A stretch of DNA of 64,000 nt, from positions 186,001 through 250,000 of the forward strand of contig NZ_JAJITC010000001.1 of NCBI RefSeq assembly GCF_020881035.1. Direction: 5' to 3'. Below, in pieces: positions 10,281-19,180 of the stretch. Source of the DNA: Paraburkholderia translucens. Lineage in GTDB: Bacteria > Pseudomonadota > Gammaproteobacteria > Burkholderiales > Burkholderiaceae. The notes below the pieces were generated by a model, which saw only the letters and a program-made list of their open reading frames with translations, was not told the origin of the DNA and did not search any database. The translations under genes and the position numbers were made by a program. Within the stretch, counting starts at the first letter, position 1. Each line of letters starts with the position of its first letter.

Positions 10281-11741
10281 TCAAGGCGCCGCGGCGATCA
10301 CCTCGGCAACCGCGGCCGTCAGCTTCTTGCCGAACGGCACGTGCAGGAACTCGTTCGGCCCGTGCGCGTTCGACTTCGGCCCGAGCACGCCGCACACCAT
10401 GAACTGCGACTTCGGGAAGCCGGCCTTCAGCACGTTCATCAGCGGGATCGTGCCGCCGAGGCCCATGTAGGCAGCGTCGGCGCCGAAGTGTTGACGCGAT
10501 GCGTCGTTGAGCGCGGTGGCGAGCCACGGCGCAACCTCCGGCGCGTTCCAGCCGCTCGCCGCCCCCGCATCCGGCTTGAACGTGACCTTCGCGTTGTACG
10601 GTGGATCGAATTCGAGCAACGCCTTCAGTTCGGCGACCGCCTTTTCCGCCTCGATGGTCGGCGGCAGACGCAGCGACAGCTTGAACGCCGTGCGCGGCCG
10701 CAGCACGTTGCCGGCGTCGGCGAGCGCGGGCAGGCCGGCCGCGCCGGTCACCGACAGCGATGGACGCCACGTCGAATTGAGCAGCGCTTCGCGCGGATCG
10801 GTCGTGGTGGGCAGCACCTGACGGCCATCCTGGCCGCAGGCCCACGGCATCTTCTTCCAGACGTCGTCGCCGAGAATCTTTGCGGCGGCCTCCGCTTCGC
10901 GCAGACGATCGGCCGGCACCGGGCAATGAAAGCCCTTCGGCAGCAGCGTGCCGTTGGCGGAGTCTTCGAGACGGTCGAACAGTTGCCGCATGATGCGGAA
11001 GCTCGACGGCGCGATGCCGCCGTACACGCCCGAGTGAATCCCTTCGTCGAGCACCTGCACTTCGAGATCGCCGCCGACGAGGCCGCGCAGCGACGTGGTC
11101 AGCCATAGTTGATCGTAATTGCCCGCGCCCGAATCGAGACAGACGACGAGCCCGACCTTGCCGAGCCGCTCACGCAGGGCGTCGACGTAAGGTAGCAGAT
11201 CGTAGCTGCCCGACTCCTCGCAGGTTTCGATCAGTCCGACGCAGCGCGGACGCTCGACACCTTGCGCATCGAGCGCGGCGAGCGCCGTCAGGCTCGCGTA
11301 GATCGCGTAGCCGTCGTCCGCGCCGCCGCGACCGTAGAGCTTGCCGTCTTCGAGTTTCGGCGTCCAGGGACCCAGATCGTTGCGCCAGCCGTCGAATTCG
11401 GGCTGCTTGTCGAGGTGGCCGTAGAGCACGATGGTTTCGTCACTGCCCGAGCGGGTTGCGGCCGTTTCGAAGAAGATCACGGGCGTGCGGCCCGGCAAGC
11501 GGATCACCTCGAGCTTCAGGCCGCGCACCGGCTGCCGCTCGGCCCATTGCGCGGCGTCGGCGACCACGCGCTCCAGATAGCCGTGCCTGGCCCAGTCGGG
11601 ATCGAACGCCGGGCTCTTGGCCGGCACCGCGATGTAGTCGGTCAGCGCCGGCACGATCTCGTCGTTCCACTTGCGCTCGACGTATTCTCGTAGCGTGTCC
11701 GGGTTCAGTTGGGCCTGCTGTGCCGTATCGTCGGTGATCAT
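10281..11741 (-). CDS. M20 family metallopeptidase / dipeptidase
   Basis: From the ATG at 11741 the protein is 486 residues. The di-zinc M20 ligands can be followed in order: His in 'YGHLDKQP', bridging Asp in 'GRGGADDGYA', the catalytic Glu pair in 'ETCEESGS', Asp in 'CLDSGAG' and the C-terminal His in 'NAHGPNEF'. A dimerisation (lid) domain sits between. It should be a cytoplasmic hydrolase of dipeptides or N-acyl amino acids. The frame extends to earlier ATG codons at 11783 and 11780. None of the starts has a strong ribosome site, so the first 14 residues are uncertain. It is convergent with the c-di-GMP gene, 46 bases away. Confidence 0.92.
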   Translation of the reverse strand: MITDDTAQQAQLNPDTLREYVERKWNDEIVPALTDYIAVPAKSPAFDPDWARHGYLERVVADAAQWAERQPVRGLKLEVIRLPGRTPVIFFETAATRSGSDETIVLYGHLDKQPEFDGWRNDLGPWTPKLEDGKLYGRGGADDGYAIYASLTALAALDAQGVERPRCVGLIETCEESGSYDLLPYVDALRERLGKVGLVVCLDSGAGNYDQLWLTTSLRGLVGGDLEVQVLDEGIHSGVYGGIAPSSFRIMRQLFDRLEDSANGTLLPKGFHCPVPADRLREAEAAAKILGDDVWKKMPWACGQDGRQVLPTTTDPREALLNSTWRPSLSVTGAAGLPALADAGNVLRPRTAFKLSLRLPPTIEAEKAVAELKALLEFDPPYNAKVTFKPDAGAASGWNAPEVAPWLATALNDASRQHFGADAAYMGLGGTIPLMNVLKAGFPKSQFMVCGVLGPKSNAHGPNEFLHVPFGKKLTAAVAEVIAAAP

Positions 11742-11903
11742 GGTCGGGTCCGTGGAGTACTGTTCGGTCGAAACGGACATCATAGTCCCGATGCGTGCGG
11801 GGCTGAACCCCTTGCCGCGTCCGCGTGCCGGGAATGCGCAGGTGCGGCGCGAAGCCGCCATTCGCGCGACAATCCTTACATGCCTCGTGCATCAGGAGCT
11901 TCT

Positions 11904-12215
11904 ATGGGTGGCAACGTGGCCGTTCAGGTCATCGCCGCGGCGTTGGCGCTGGCGCTGTATTTTCTGCCGGCGATCATCGCGGACCGGCGCAAGCGCCGCG
12001 ACGTGCTGACGCTCGCGCTCTTCAACGCCTGTCTCGGCTGGACCGTGCTTGGTTGGCTGCTGGCGATGTACTGGGCGTTGCAGCCGAACCCGCCGGAGAC
12101 CCTCGCGGCCGACGTCGTCCAGACACGCAAGGCACTGAACCTGCGCGCGTTTTCGGCGGCGTTGATGGTGCGGGTGCGGCGACGCGAGGCCGCGCGCGAT
12201 CGGGCCGAGCGCTGA
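11904..12215 (+). CDS. Small two-TM superinfection immunity-like membrane protein
   Basis: The 103-residue protein starts at an ATG preceded by AGGAGC at good spacing. It has a hydrophobic segment at about residues 5-24, a basic loop (DRRKRRD), and a second membrane segment 'FNACLGWTVLGWLLAMYWAL'. The 'A..LALYFLPAIIA..R..R......LFN...GWT..GW..A...A' pattern is that of the Imm_superinfect family, named after the phage T4 Imm protein. Most bacterial members are chromosomal with no shown link to phage exclusion. It should sit in the inner membrane with an arginine-rich cytoplasmic tail. Its function here is not known. Confidence 0.75.
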   Translation: MGGNVAVQVIAAALALALYFLPAIIADRRKRRDVLTLALFNACLGWTVLGWLLAMYWALQPNPPETLAADVVQTRKALNLRAFSAALMVRVRRREAARDRAER

Positions 12216-12285
12216 ATCGATTCGGGTGCCTCGAGCAATGCGAGCAGCAGGCGGGTAGCAAAACGGATTGGTCGACTTGCGTCAC

Positions 12286-12555
12286 TCAGGCCATGCGCGC
12301 GACGCGATGCGACTGTACCGAGCCGGCCGGAATCGAGCGCGGTTCCGCGCGCACGTCTTGCGGTGCAAATCTTTCGTGGCGCAGTTCGCCGTGTTCGTCG
12401 AACCACTCGCAGATCAGCCAGTCGCCGGTGTTGAGCGCGACCGGACCTGCATACGTGACGGTCATGCGCGGGCCGCCCTTCTTCAATTTGACGACGTCGC
12501 CCGCGTTGAAGGGACTGGAGGTGGTCTGCAATGCGTCAATGGTAGCGGTCAGCAT
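12286..12555 (-). CDS. YodC family (DUF2158) small protein
   Basis: An 89-residue soluble protein. The core 'FNAGDVVKLKKGGPRMTV' followed by 'WLICEWFDEHGELRHERF' is the YodC/DUF2158 signature: a short SH3-like fold with a conserved 'W.C.WF......R..F' strand. The role of the family is unknown. It stands alone next to an AT-richer gap, with an FNR-type box about 350 bases upstream of its start. Confidence 0.8.
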   Translation of the reverse strand: MLTATIDALQTTSSPFNAGDVVKLKKGGPRMTVTYAGPVALNTGDWLICEWFDEHGELRHERFAPQDVRAEPRSIPAGSVQSHRVARMA

Positions 12556-13038
12556 ATTCGGTCCTCTATGTTGAGCGTTATTAAGTCATTGCGCCGGCTT
12601 TCTCGACTTCGACTTGCTGAATGAACACTCTAAAAGTCCAGAGAGATTAACAATCGAATTTAAATGCGGCAAGCTCTTTTTATTGATACCGTTTTCACTG
12701 AGGACCGGGTTCATGCTCGACGGATAAAGTTCCCCGCACTGCGGAAAATCTCGCGGCACACTGCGGATAACCCTATGTGCGCTACCGCACAAACGCAACA
12801 CATACTGCAGGCCGTTTGCCGGCCGGTACAAAATGCAAAACCGCATTCGTCTGATTAGAAAACATGACTTGATGCCCGGTAGATATCATTCCGGACGCGC
12901 TGATTTGATCTAAATCAGAATTATCTGTGAACGGGCGCATCGCAGGTGAATATCGTGTTTTTCGTTATACCGCTTCGTTCAAAATCAACTATTTTTCCGG
13001 CAAGTCAACAAATGAAAACGATTACCTGGGAATTAAAT
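12556..13038. other. AT-richer intergenic region without a convincing gene
   Basis: About 480 bases of visibly lower GC than the flanks. Short open frames exist here (for example 12586-12846 on the minus strand), but they have no ribosome site and read as random sequence. The one recognisable element is an FNR/CRP-type inverted repeat at 12905-12918. Confidence 0.5.
12905..12918. promoter_or_regulatory. FNR/ANR-like box TTGAT-N4-ATCAG
   Basis: The sequence TTGATCTAAATCAG matches the FNR consensus TTGAT-N4-ATCAA at nine of ten defined positions and lies in an otherwise AT-rich gap. The nearest gene start it could control is that of the YodC-like gene, about 350 bases away on the minus strand, which is far for a class II FNR site. 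It may instead serve an unannotated small RNA or be a chance match. Confidence 0.4.
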
Positions 13039-14592
13039 TCAAGCCGCGTGCGCGAGTGAGCGCCGCACGCCTTGTTGATGACGCACGAGCAGTACGCTCA
13101 GGCCGATACACACGAACATCAGCACGGCATTGATACCGAGGCTCAACTGGAACGCGTGCGCATACGATCCAGGGGCCGCACTGCCGCCCAGCGCCCCGAA
13201 GAATGCGCCACTGATCGCCGCGGTACCGAAAGCGGAGCCGATCTGCAACGTCGACGACACCACGCCCGATGCAAGCCCGGCCTTCTCAGGCACCACCTCC
13301 TGCAGCACGATACGCACGATCGACGGCAACAGCAGGCCATGTCCGACGCCCGCGCAGACCAGCCCGCCATAGAACAGCAGATCGGGCGTCGCGGCCCGGG
13401 TCGCGGACCAGCCCGTCACGGCGAAGCCGAACGTCAACATCGAGAAACCGAGCGTCAGCACGTGGGCGCCGATGCGCTTGACCACGGCCGGCGACGTCAG
13501 CGGCCCGATCACGAAGCCGAGCGCGAACGGCATGATCGCGATGCCCGAGGCGAGCGGCGTCCAGTGCAGGCCGGTTTGCAGGAAGATGCCGTAAGTCAGG
13601 AAGAACGCACTATTGCAGTAGAACAGGAACGCAAGCACCAGACCCAGCGCGAACGCGCGATTGCGGAACAGTTGCAGATCGACGAGCGGATGGCCGCCGC
13701 CGCGCTCGACGCGCCGCTCGGTCGCGACGAATAGCGCGAACACCGGCACCGCGAGCGCGAACATCGCGAAAGTCCAAACGGGCCAACCGGCTTCGCGGCC
13801 ATGCGTCAGCGGATAGATGACGAGCAGCAGCACCGCCGACAGCAGCGCGACGCCCTTCAGATCGACGCCCGTGTGCGTAGCCGGCTGGTTCTCGGGCACG
13901 AACTTCCACGTGCCGATGAAGGCCGCGATGCCGATCGGAATGTTGATGAGGAAGATCACGCGCCAGTCGAGCCCGAACGGGTGATACGTGATCAGCGCGC
14001 CGCCGCCGAGTTGCCCGACGATCGACGACAAGCCGAACACGAAGCCATACAGACTCATCACGCGCGTCTGCTGATGCAGCGGCACGACCGCGCGGATCGT
14101 CGCGAGCACCTGCGGCGCCATCACCGCGGCCGCGATGCCTTGCACGATGCGCGAAATCACGAGCATGTGGCCGCTCGTCGCGAAGCCGCACAGCGCCGAT
14201 GCGACCACGAACGCCGCCATGCCCGTCATGAACATGCGGCGGCGGCCGAACAGATCGCCGAGCCGGCCGCCCGTGATCAACAGCACCGCGTAGGCCGACG
14301 CATACGCGGATACGACGAGCTGCAATTGCGCGTCGCTTGCATCGAGGCCCGTGTGAATCGACGGCAGCGCGAGATTGACGATGAAGTAATCCAGCGGCGC
14401 CAGAAAGGCGCCGACGAACAGCACGGCGAGCGCGAGCGTCTGGCGCCGTTTGCGCGGTGCCGCCGCATTGGCGGCGGCCGTCAGGCCTGCCAGCGCCGGG
14501 CCGGGACCCGTCACGGCCCCTGCCGCGCTCGCGGCGCAGCACGCCGATCCTCCAAACGCCGCCGGAGCGGACTTGATCGCTTCGCTTTTCAT
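13039..14592 (-). CDS. MFS drug/proton antiporter, DHA2 (14-TM, EmrB/QacA-like) family
   Basis: The 517-residue protein has about 14 hydrophobic segments, starting near residue 50 after an alanine-rich N-terminus. Motif A appears as 'GGRLGDLFGRRRMF', and the motif C region of antiporters as 'GVGHGLLLPSIVRIVLQ'. Length and the 'LDYFIVNLALPSI' segment fit the DHA2 family, which exports drugs and dyes using the proton gradient. It starts 46 bases after the TetR gene on the same strand, so the regulator probably controls this pump. No good Shine-Dalgarno sequence precedes the ATG; translational coupling or a longer leader may compensate. Confidence 0.93.
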   Translation of the reverse strand: MKSEAIKSAPAAFGGSACCAASAAGAVTGPGPALAGLTAAANAAAPRKRRQTLALAVLFVGAFLAPLDYFIVNLALPSIHTGLDASDAQLQLVVSAYASAYAVLLITGGRLGDLFGRRRMFMTGMAAFVVASALCGFATSGHMLVISRIVQGIAAAVMAPQVLATIRAVVPLHQQTRVMSLYGFVFGLSSIVGQLGGGALITYHPFGLDWRVIFLINIPIGIAAFIGTWKFVPENQPATHTGVDLKGVALLSAVLLLVIYPLTHGREAGWPVWTFAMFALAVPVFALFVATERRVERGGGHPLVDLQLFRNRAFALGLVLAFLFYCNSAFFLTYGIFLQTGLHWTPLASGIAIMPFALGFVIGPLTSPAVVKRIGAHVLTLGFSMLTFGFAVTGWSATRAATPDLLFYGGLVCAGVGHGLLLPSIVRIVLQEVVPEKAGLASGVVSSTLQIGSAFGTAAISGAFFGALGGSAAPGSYAHAFQLSLGINAVLMFVCIGLSVLLVRHQQGVRRSLAHAA

Positions 14593-14638
14593 GACCGTTC
14601 GTTCAAAAATTAGTTAAAAAATTTTGCGCCCTCAGGCT

Positions 14639-15268
14639 CTAGACCAGCGCGCGCATCGCCACATCGACGATACCTGTCAGCGCATCTTCCCCCTGCGCGA
14701 CCCGCCCCATGACCCGCAAGCCCTGCATCAGGCACAGCAGGAATTCGCCGGCGGCTTTTTCGTCGAGCGTCGAATCAAAGGCGCCGCTCGACTGACCGCG
14801 AATCACCGCGGCCGCGAGCAAGGTCGCCATGCGCCGCTGTATCGCGGCGACGCGCGCGCGCAGCTCTTCGTCGCCGGGCTGCATTTCGAGCGTCGTATTC
14901 GTAATCAGGCAACTGCGCTGTCCGCTCAGGGCGCACGCGACCCGCGCGTAATGCAGCAGCGCCTCGCGCAGCGCCTGCTCCGGCTCGACGGGTGCGCTCA
15001 AGCGCTGTGCGAGCCGCGCCACCGCGCCTTCCGAGTAATGGTCGAGCGCGGCGAGCATGATGCCGTGCTTGTCGCCGAACACGCCGTACAAACTGCCACG
15101 CAGCAGACCGGTCGCCTTGCACAGATCGTCGATGGTGGTCGCGTGGTAGCCGTGATCCCAGAACACCTGGCTCGCGCTGGCCAGCACGGTATCCGTGTCG
15201 AACTCGCGCGGACGGCCGCGCTGACCCGCTTCGCCGGCCTTTTTCGCGGTTTGCTTTGAATGGTCCAA
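14639..15268 (-). CDS. TetR/AcrR family repressor, probably of the adjacent MFS pump
   Basis: About 209 residues. The N-terminal helix-turn-helix reads 'ASQVFWDHGYHATTIDDLCKATG' and 'GSLYGVFGDKHGIM', the TetR pattern. The C-terminal half is helical, as expected for the ligand-binding and dimerisation domain. The start is a TTG at 15268 with a GAGG ribosome site about ten bases upstream; no in-frame ATG is available before the HTH. The gene order TetR then MFS on one strand suggests autoregulation and control of the exporter by its substrate. Confidence 0.9.
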   Translation of the reverse strand: MDHSKQTAKKAGEAGQRGRPREFDTDTVLASASQVFWDHGYHATTIDDLCKATGLLRGSLYGVFGDKHGIMLAALDHYSEGAVARLAQRLSAPVEPEQALREALLHYARVACALSGQRSCLITNTTLEMQPGDEELRARVAAIQRRMATLLAAAVIRGQSSGAFDSTLDEKAAGEFLLCLMQGLRVMGRVAQGEDALTGIVDVAMRALV

Positions 15269-15386
15269 TTGCGATGACCTCGTTGCGTCGTTGGGTTGAT
15301 ATTATGACTGCATGTTCAATAAATCAAGGGCGGCTCTCCGTAGTCCTACTCGCCACAGGGTCTTGCGTCGATTCGGCGAGCACCAT

Positions 15387-15425
15387 AGAAAAAGCCGGTG
15401 GCAGGCTTGGCCCGCCACCGGCTTT
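15387..15425 (-). terminator. Rho-independent terminator of osmC
   Basis: On the minus strand a perfect 12-base stem (AAAGCCGGTGGC / GCCACCGGCTTT, loop 11 bases) is followed by a short T run. It lies about 25 bases beyond the OsmC stop codon. Confidence 0.75.
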
Positions 15426-15450
15426 GCTGCCCGACTCCCGCAGCCGAGGC

Positions 15451-15876
15451 TCAGGTCTCCAGCTTCGCATCCATCGTGATCGTCGCGTTCAGCACCTTCG
15501 AGACCGGGCAACCGGCCTTCGCGTCCGCAGTGGCTTTGTCGAACGCAGCCTTGTCGCCACCAGGAATCTTCACGCTCACGTCGAGATGCACCGCGGTGAT
15601 CGAGAAGCCGCCGCCGTCCTTGTCGAGCGTTACGGTGGCGGTGGTGCCGATCCGCTCCGGCGTGATGTTGGCCTTGCCCAGTTCCGCCGACAACGCCATC
15701 GAGAAACACCCCGCATGCGCAGCCGCGATCAGTTCCTCCGGATTCGTGCCGATGCCGTCCGCGAAGCGCGTCGCGAACGAGTACTGGGTGTCCTTGAGGA
15801 CGCCGCTGTCGGTGGAAATCGAGCCCTTGCCGTTCTGCAGGCCGCCTTGCCAGACTGCCGATGCCTTGCGCTTCAT
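15451..15876 (-). CDS. osmC: OsmC family peroxiredoxin
   Basis: This 141-residue protein closely follows E. coli OsmC in layout: 'W.GGL..GKG.ISTDSGVL', 'GTNPEELIAAAHAGCFSMAL', and a second cysteine in 'AGCPVSKVLNA'. The two cysteines are the peroxidatic and resolving residues that reduce organic hydroperoxides. It is cytoplasmic and usually stress-induced. An AGGAG ribosome site precedes the ATG and a strong terminator follows, so it is a single-gene unit. Confidence 0.94.
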   Translation of the reverse strand: MKRKASAVWQGGLQNGKGSISTDSGVLKDTQYSFATRFADGIGTNPEELIAAAHAGCFSMALSAELGKANITPERIGTTATVTLDKDGGGFSITAVHLDVSVKIPGGDKAAFDKATADAKAGCPVSKVLNATITMDAKLET

Positions 15877-16193
15877 TGCTCTCTCCTGTTTGTGCCTGGC
15901 CGCGCACGCCGATCGACCGAAGATGATGCCCGCCGCGGCGGTCCGCCCGGATGTGTCCGCGCTCGGGTATCGGTCGCAGGTGCTGCGCGGCTCGCAGGCG
16001 CGGGCGTGGACCGGACTTCATCATAGGCGCTTCCGGGTGTCGGCGCGGTGAAAGTGTCCGCGGTCGTCATTGCATCGGCTCTGATCGATGCGGCGGTCTC
16101 GTTCGCGCAGCAGGCAGACGCTCCGATCACGCGCGCTCAGGTCTTTCTTGACGCGCGCGAGCGCGGCGACGCGGCCGCGCGTTGACAAGAGCG
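15877..16193. other. Intergenic region, no gene recognised
   Basis: The gap between osmC and the carboxymuconolactone-decarboxylase-like gene holds only short arginine- and alanine-rich frames that look like GC-rich noise. No hairpin or operator was recognised. Confidence 0.4.
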
Positions 16194-16751
16194 CTATTCG
16201 GGAAACGGCAGGCTTTGCTGTCCGAGCGCGCGCATGTCGAACACGTTCAGCGTCATCGCGACCAGCGCATAGTAGCCGAGCAGACCGACCAGGTTGATCA
16301 CGACCTGATGCCCGAAACGCTCGACCGCGCGCGCATACGTCGCGTCCGATACCCGCTTCGTCTCGTACAGTTCGTTCGCGAAGTCGTAGATCAGCGCGTC
16401 GTCGGCCTCGGCGAAATCGGGGCGCCGCCCCTGGCGGATCGTCTCGGCGTCCGCTTCGCCGACGCCCGCCTGCAACGCGATCGGATAGTGGATGTACCAC
16501 TCCGCCTGCGCCTGCCAGCGTGAAGCGGTCACCAGAATCGCAAGTTCCGACAGACGCAGCGACAGGCCGGTCTGGTAACGGCAAAACGCGCCGAGGCGCT
16601 GGGCGTGCTGGGCGAGTTCCGGGCTGTGGATCCAGCCGAGGAACGGCCCGTTCAGGTTGCCGCGCGGGCCGGCCAGAATCTCGTCGAGCACCGCCTTCTG
16701 TTCAGGCGTGGCGGTGGACATATCGAAGTGAGGCAAGCGCTCGGTCATCAT
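16194..16751 (-). CDS. Carboxymuconolactone decarboxylase / AhpD-like family protein
   Basis: A 185-residue all-helical protein with the family layout 'GPRGNLNGPFLGWIHSPELAQHAQRLG.F.R' followed by 'LRLSELAILVTASRWQAQAEW..H'. The usual AhpD CxxC is absent: the second half reads 'ASRWQAQAEWYIHYP'. That places it with the cysteine-less CMD-like proteins rather than alkylhydroperoxidases. The exact reaction is unknown. The gene follows the aminotransferase at 30 bases and may be cotranscribed. The first two codons are both ATG (16751, 16748). Confidence 0.85.
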   Translation of the reverse strand: MMTERLPHFDMSTATPEQKAVLDEILAGPRGNLNGPFLGWIHSPELAQHAQRLGAFCRYQTGLSLRLSELAILVTASRWQAQAEWYIHYPIALQAGVGEADAETIRQGRRPDFAEADDALIYDFANELYETKRVSDATYARAVERFGHQVVINLVGLLGYYALVAMTLNVFDMRALGQQSLPFPE

Positions 16752-16781
16752 CGTTCTCGCAAAGGCGGTGGTTCGGATAGC

Positions 16782-18110
16782 TCAGACGGCTGCGAGGGAC
16801 GCGCCGATCGCATCGCTCAGGCGGCTGACGATCTCGTCGATGTCGCGCTCCGTGCAGATGAACGGCGGCGCGAGCAGCACGTGATCGCCGCTCTTGCCAT
16901 CGACGGTGCCGCCCATCGGATACACCATCAGGCCGCGCGCGAAGGCTTCTCGCTTGATCGTCGCGTGCAGTTTCAGTTTGGCCTCGAACGGCTCCTTGGT
17001 CGCGCGATCCTTCACGAGTTCGACGCCGACGAACAAGCCGCGCCCGCGCACGTCGCCGATATGCGGGTGCTGCGCATAGTGCTCGCGCAGCCGGCCGCGC
17101 AACTGCTCGCCGCGCGCCTGCACATTCGGCAGCAGTTTGTCCTGCGCGATCACCCGCTGCACTTCGAGCGCCGCCGCGCACGCGGTTGCGTGGCCGATAT
17201 AAGTATGGCCATGCTGGAAGAACCCCGAGCCGCCGACGATCGTCTGATAGATGCGCTCGCTGACCAGCGTCGCGCCGATCGGCTGATAACCCGCCCCGAG
17301 ACCCTTCGCGATGGTCAGCATATCGGGCGCGACACCGTCTTCCTCGCACGCGAACAGATAGCCGGTGCGGCCCATGCCCGACATGATTTCGTCGAGTATC
17401 AGCAAGACTCCATAGCGATCGCAGACCGCGCGGATCTTGCGGAAGTACTCGCGCACCGGCGGCACCGCGCCGGCCGTTGCGCCGACCACCGTCTCCGCGA
17501 CGAACGCCGCCACCGTGTCCGCGCCGAGTTCGAGAATCTTCTGCTCGAGTTCATCGGCGAGACGCTGTGCGAATGCTTCTTCGGTTTCGTCCGCGCGTTG
17601 CTCGCGGTACGCGTAGCACGGGCTCACGTGATGCGCTTCGATCAGGATCGGCAGGAACGGCTCGCGGCGCCATGCGTTGCCGCCGATCGCGAGCGCCCCG
17701 AGCGTGTTGCCGTGATAGCTCTGCCGGCGCGCGATGAAATGACGCCGTTGCGTCTCACCCTTTTCGACGAAGTACTGGCGCGCGAGCTTCAGCGCCGCCT
17801 CGATCGCTTCCGAGCCGCCCGACACGAAGTACACGTGCTCGAGTCCGGCCGGCGCGCTCGCGACGAGCCGCTCGGCCAGCTCCTCGGCCGGCTCCGTCGT
17901 GAAGAACGACGTGTGCGCATACGGCAGGTGCTGCGCCTGCCGCTTGATCGCGTCGATCACGCGCTGGTTGCTGTGCCCGAGGCACGACACGGCGGCGCCG
18001 CCCGACGCGTCGATATAGCGCTTGCCCGTGGAGTCGATGATTTCGATGCCGTCGCCCGCAACGGCCACCGGCAAGGTCTGCTTCGGATAACGATGGAAAA
18101 CGGTGGACAT
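16782..18110 (-). CDS. Class III (omega) PLP-dependent aminotransferase
   Basis: From the ATG at 18110 the protein is 442 residues. It shows the class III pattern: 'YIDASGGAAVSCLGHSN', 'FVSGGSEAIEAALKLARQY', 'RRQSYHGNTLGAL', 'LDEIMSGMGRTG' and the PLP lysine in 'TIAKGLGAGYQP' near residue 269. It transfers an amino group from an amine or omega-amino acid to a keto acid. The start is fixed by an AGGAA site about nine bases upstream. The longer frame to 18221 would begin inside the operator-like repeat and is unlikely. An RpiR-type regulator lies just upstream on the same strand. Confidence 0.92.
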   Translation of the reverse strand: MSTVFHRYPKQTLPVAVAGDGIEIIDSTGKRYIDASGGAAVSCLGHSNQRVIDAIKRQAQHLPYAHTSFFTTEPAEELAERLVASAPAGLEHVYFVSGGSEAIEAALKLARQYFVEKGETQRRHFIARRQSYHGNTLGALAIGGNAWRREPFLPILIEAHHVSPCYAYREQRADETEEAFAQRLADELEQKILELGADTVAAFVAETVVGATAGAVPPVREYFRKIRAVCDRYGVLLILDEIMSGMGRTGYLFACEEDGVAPDMLTIAKGLGAGYQPIGATLVSERIYQTIVGGSGFFQHGHTYIGHATACAAALEVQRVIAQDKLLPNVQARGEQLRGRLREHYAQHPHIGDVRGRGLFVGVELVKDRATKEPFEAKLKLHATIKREAFARGLMVYPMGGTVDGKSGDHVLLAPPFICTERDIDEIVSRLSDAIGASLAAV

Positions 18111-18213
18111 GGCGTTCGGTTCCTGGTGATGGTGGGGCGCGCCGGAACGCGGGCCGGCTTGGACGCCAAGGCTCGCGCCCACATTCAACAATCGGTACGC
18201 ATTTATACGCCAC

Positions 18214-18240
18214 CACAACATTTGTTGTCAAATGGTGTTG
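18214..18240. promoter_or_regulatory. Operator-like inverted repeat upstream of the aminotransferase gene
   Basis: ACAACATTTGTTGT is an inverted repeat with half-site ACAACA and a two-base centre, with a further half-site (TGTTGT) just beyond. The 15-mer TTGACAACAAATGTT is shared exactly with the region upstream of the regulator gene (19165-19179), in opposite orientation. I infer that it is the binding site of the RpiR-type regulator. Confidence 0.6.
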
Positions 18241-18279
18241 TGCGGCGCCAGATGGAGCGCGACGTGCAACCACCAGCGC

Positions 18280-19134
18280 TCAAGGCACGTACGCGCCCTT
18301 CGTGTGCAACGATTGTTCGGCGAGCGCAAGCTGCTCGACCGCGTCCGCGCCTTCGAGCGCGAGCAGATGCGCGACTAGCGCCTCGGCGATCGCGGTGGCG
18401 GCCACCAGCGACGGAAAGAACGACGGGCTTTCGTGCGAGAAGATCAACACCTTGTCGGCGTTCAGCGCGATCGGCGACACCGCGCTGTCGGTGATGGCGA
18501 CCAGCCTGCTGCCCTTTTCGAGCGCGGCCTCGGCGACGCGCGCGGCTTCGACCGAATACGGCGCGAAGCTGATCACGACGGTCGCGCTGTCGTGCTCGAT
18601 CGTGCGCAGTTGCATTTCGAGCGTGCCGGCCTCGCCGTTGAGCAGCGACACCGACGGACGAAACAGCCGGTAGCCGTAGACGAGACCGAACGCCACCGGG
18701 TAACACGAGCGGAAGCCCGCCACGTGCACGTGCGGCGCGCGCCGCAACACCTTTGCGGTCTCGACGATCACGCGGCTGTTATGCGCGGCGGTCGCTTCGA
18801 GATTGTGCTGCTGCGCAACGAGCAGATCGCTCGCAAGCGCATCTTTCGATTTGACCATCGAGCGCGCCCGGCTCGTCAATGGTTCTGGGCGCGTGCGCAC
18901 GCGCGCGACGAACAGGTCGCGCAATTCGTTCCAGCCGGGAAAACCGAGTTGCTGTGACAGCCGCACGAGCGACGCGGGCTGCACCTGCGCGCGCTCGGCC
19001 ACTTTGCGCATCGACAATACCGCGACCTCGTCGGGATGATCGAGCAGGAAGCCTGCTCCCATCTGAAACTGCGGGCTCAACTCGGGGAAGCGAGCCCGGA
19101 TCAGGGCGACGAGCTGGTCGAAGCTGTCTGGCAT
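18280..19134 (-). CDS. RpiR/MurR family transcriptional regulator (HTH + SIS domain)
   Basis: From the ATG at 19134 the protein is 284 residues. An N-terminal HTH_6 domain ('VAERAQVQPASLVRLSQQLGFPGWNELRDLF') is followed by a SIS sugar-phosphate-type domain (about residues 115-260, 'VHVAGFRSCYPVAFGLVYGYR', 'VISFAPYS'). Such proteins sense a phosphorylated or amino metabolite. The longer frame to 19173 would begin within the operator-like repeat, which supports the shorter start. Position upstream of the aminotransferase and the shared repeat suggest that it controls that gene and itself. Confidence 0.88.
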   Translation of the reverse strand: MPDSFDQLVALIRARFPELSPQFQMGAGFLLDHPDEVAVLSMRKVAERAQVQPASLVRLSQQLGFPGWNELRDLFVARVRTRPEPLTSRARSMVKSKDALASDLLVAQQHNLEATAAHNSRVIVETAKVLRRAPHVHVAGFRSCYPVAFGLVYGYRLFRPSVSLLNGEAGTLEMQLRTIEHDSATVVISFAPYSVEAARVAEAALEKGSRLVAITDSAVSPIALNADKVLIFSHESPSFFPSLVAATAIAEALVAHLLALEGADAVEQLALAEQSLHTKGAYVP

Positions 19135-19164
19135 GTTGAGGTGGGGCGACGCCGGAATGTGGAT

Positions 19165-19180
19165 TGACAACAAATGTTAC
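19165..19180. promoter_or_regulatory. Second copy of the RpiR operator-like sequence
   Basis: TTGACAACAAATGTTAC lies about 30 bases upstream of the regulator start and shares the exact 15-mer TTGACAACAAATGTT with the aminotransferase leader. It is placed for autoregulation. Confidence 0.55.

Noticed and set aside
12586..12846. Minus-strand 86-codon frame in the AT-rich gap
   Set aside because: It has no ribosome site and no protein-like pattern, though it lies below the FNR-type box; not called.
15873..16130. Minus-strand 85-codon frame before osmC
   Set aside because: It is rich in Ala, Arg, Thr and Pro, has no ribosome site and overlaps the osmC start; GC-rich noise.
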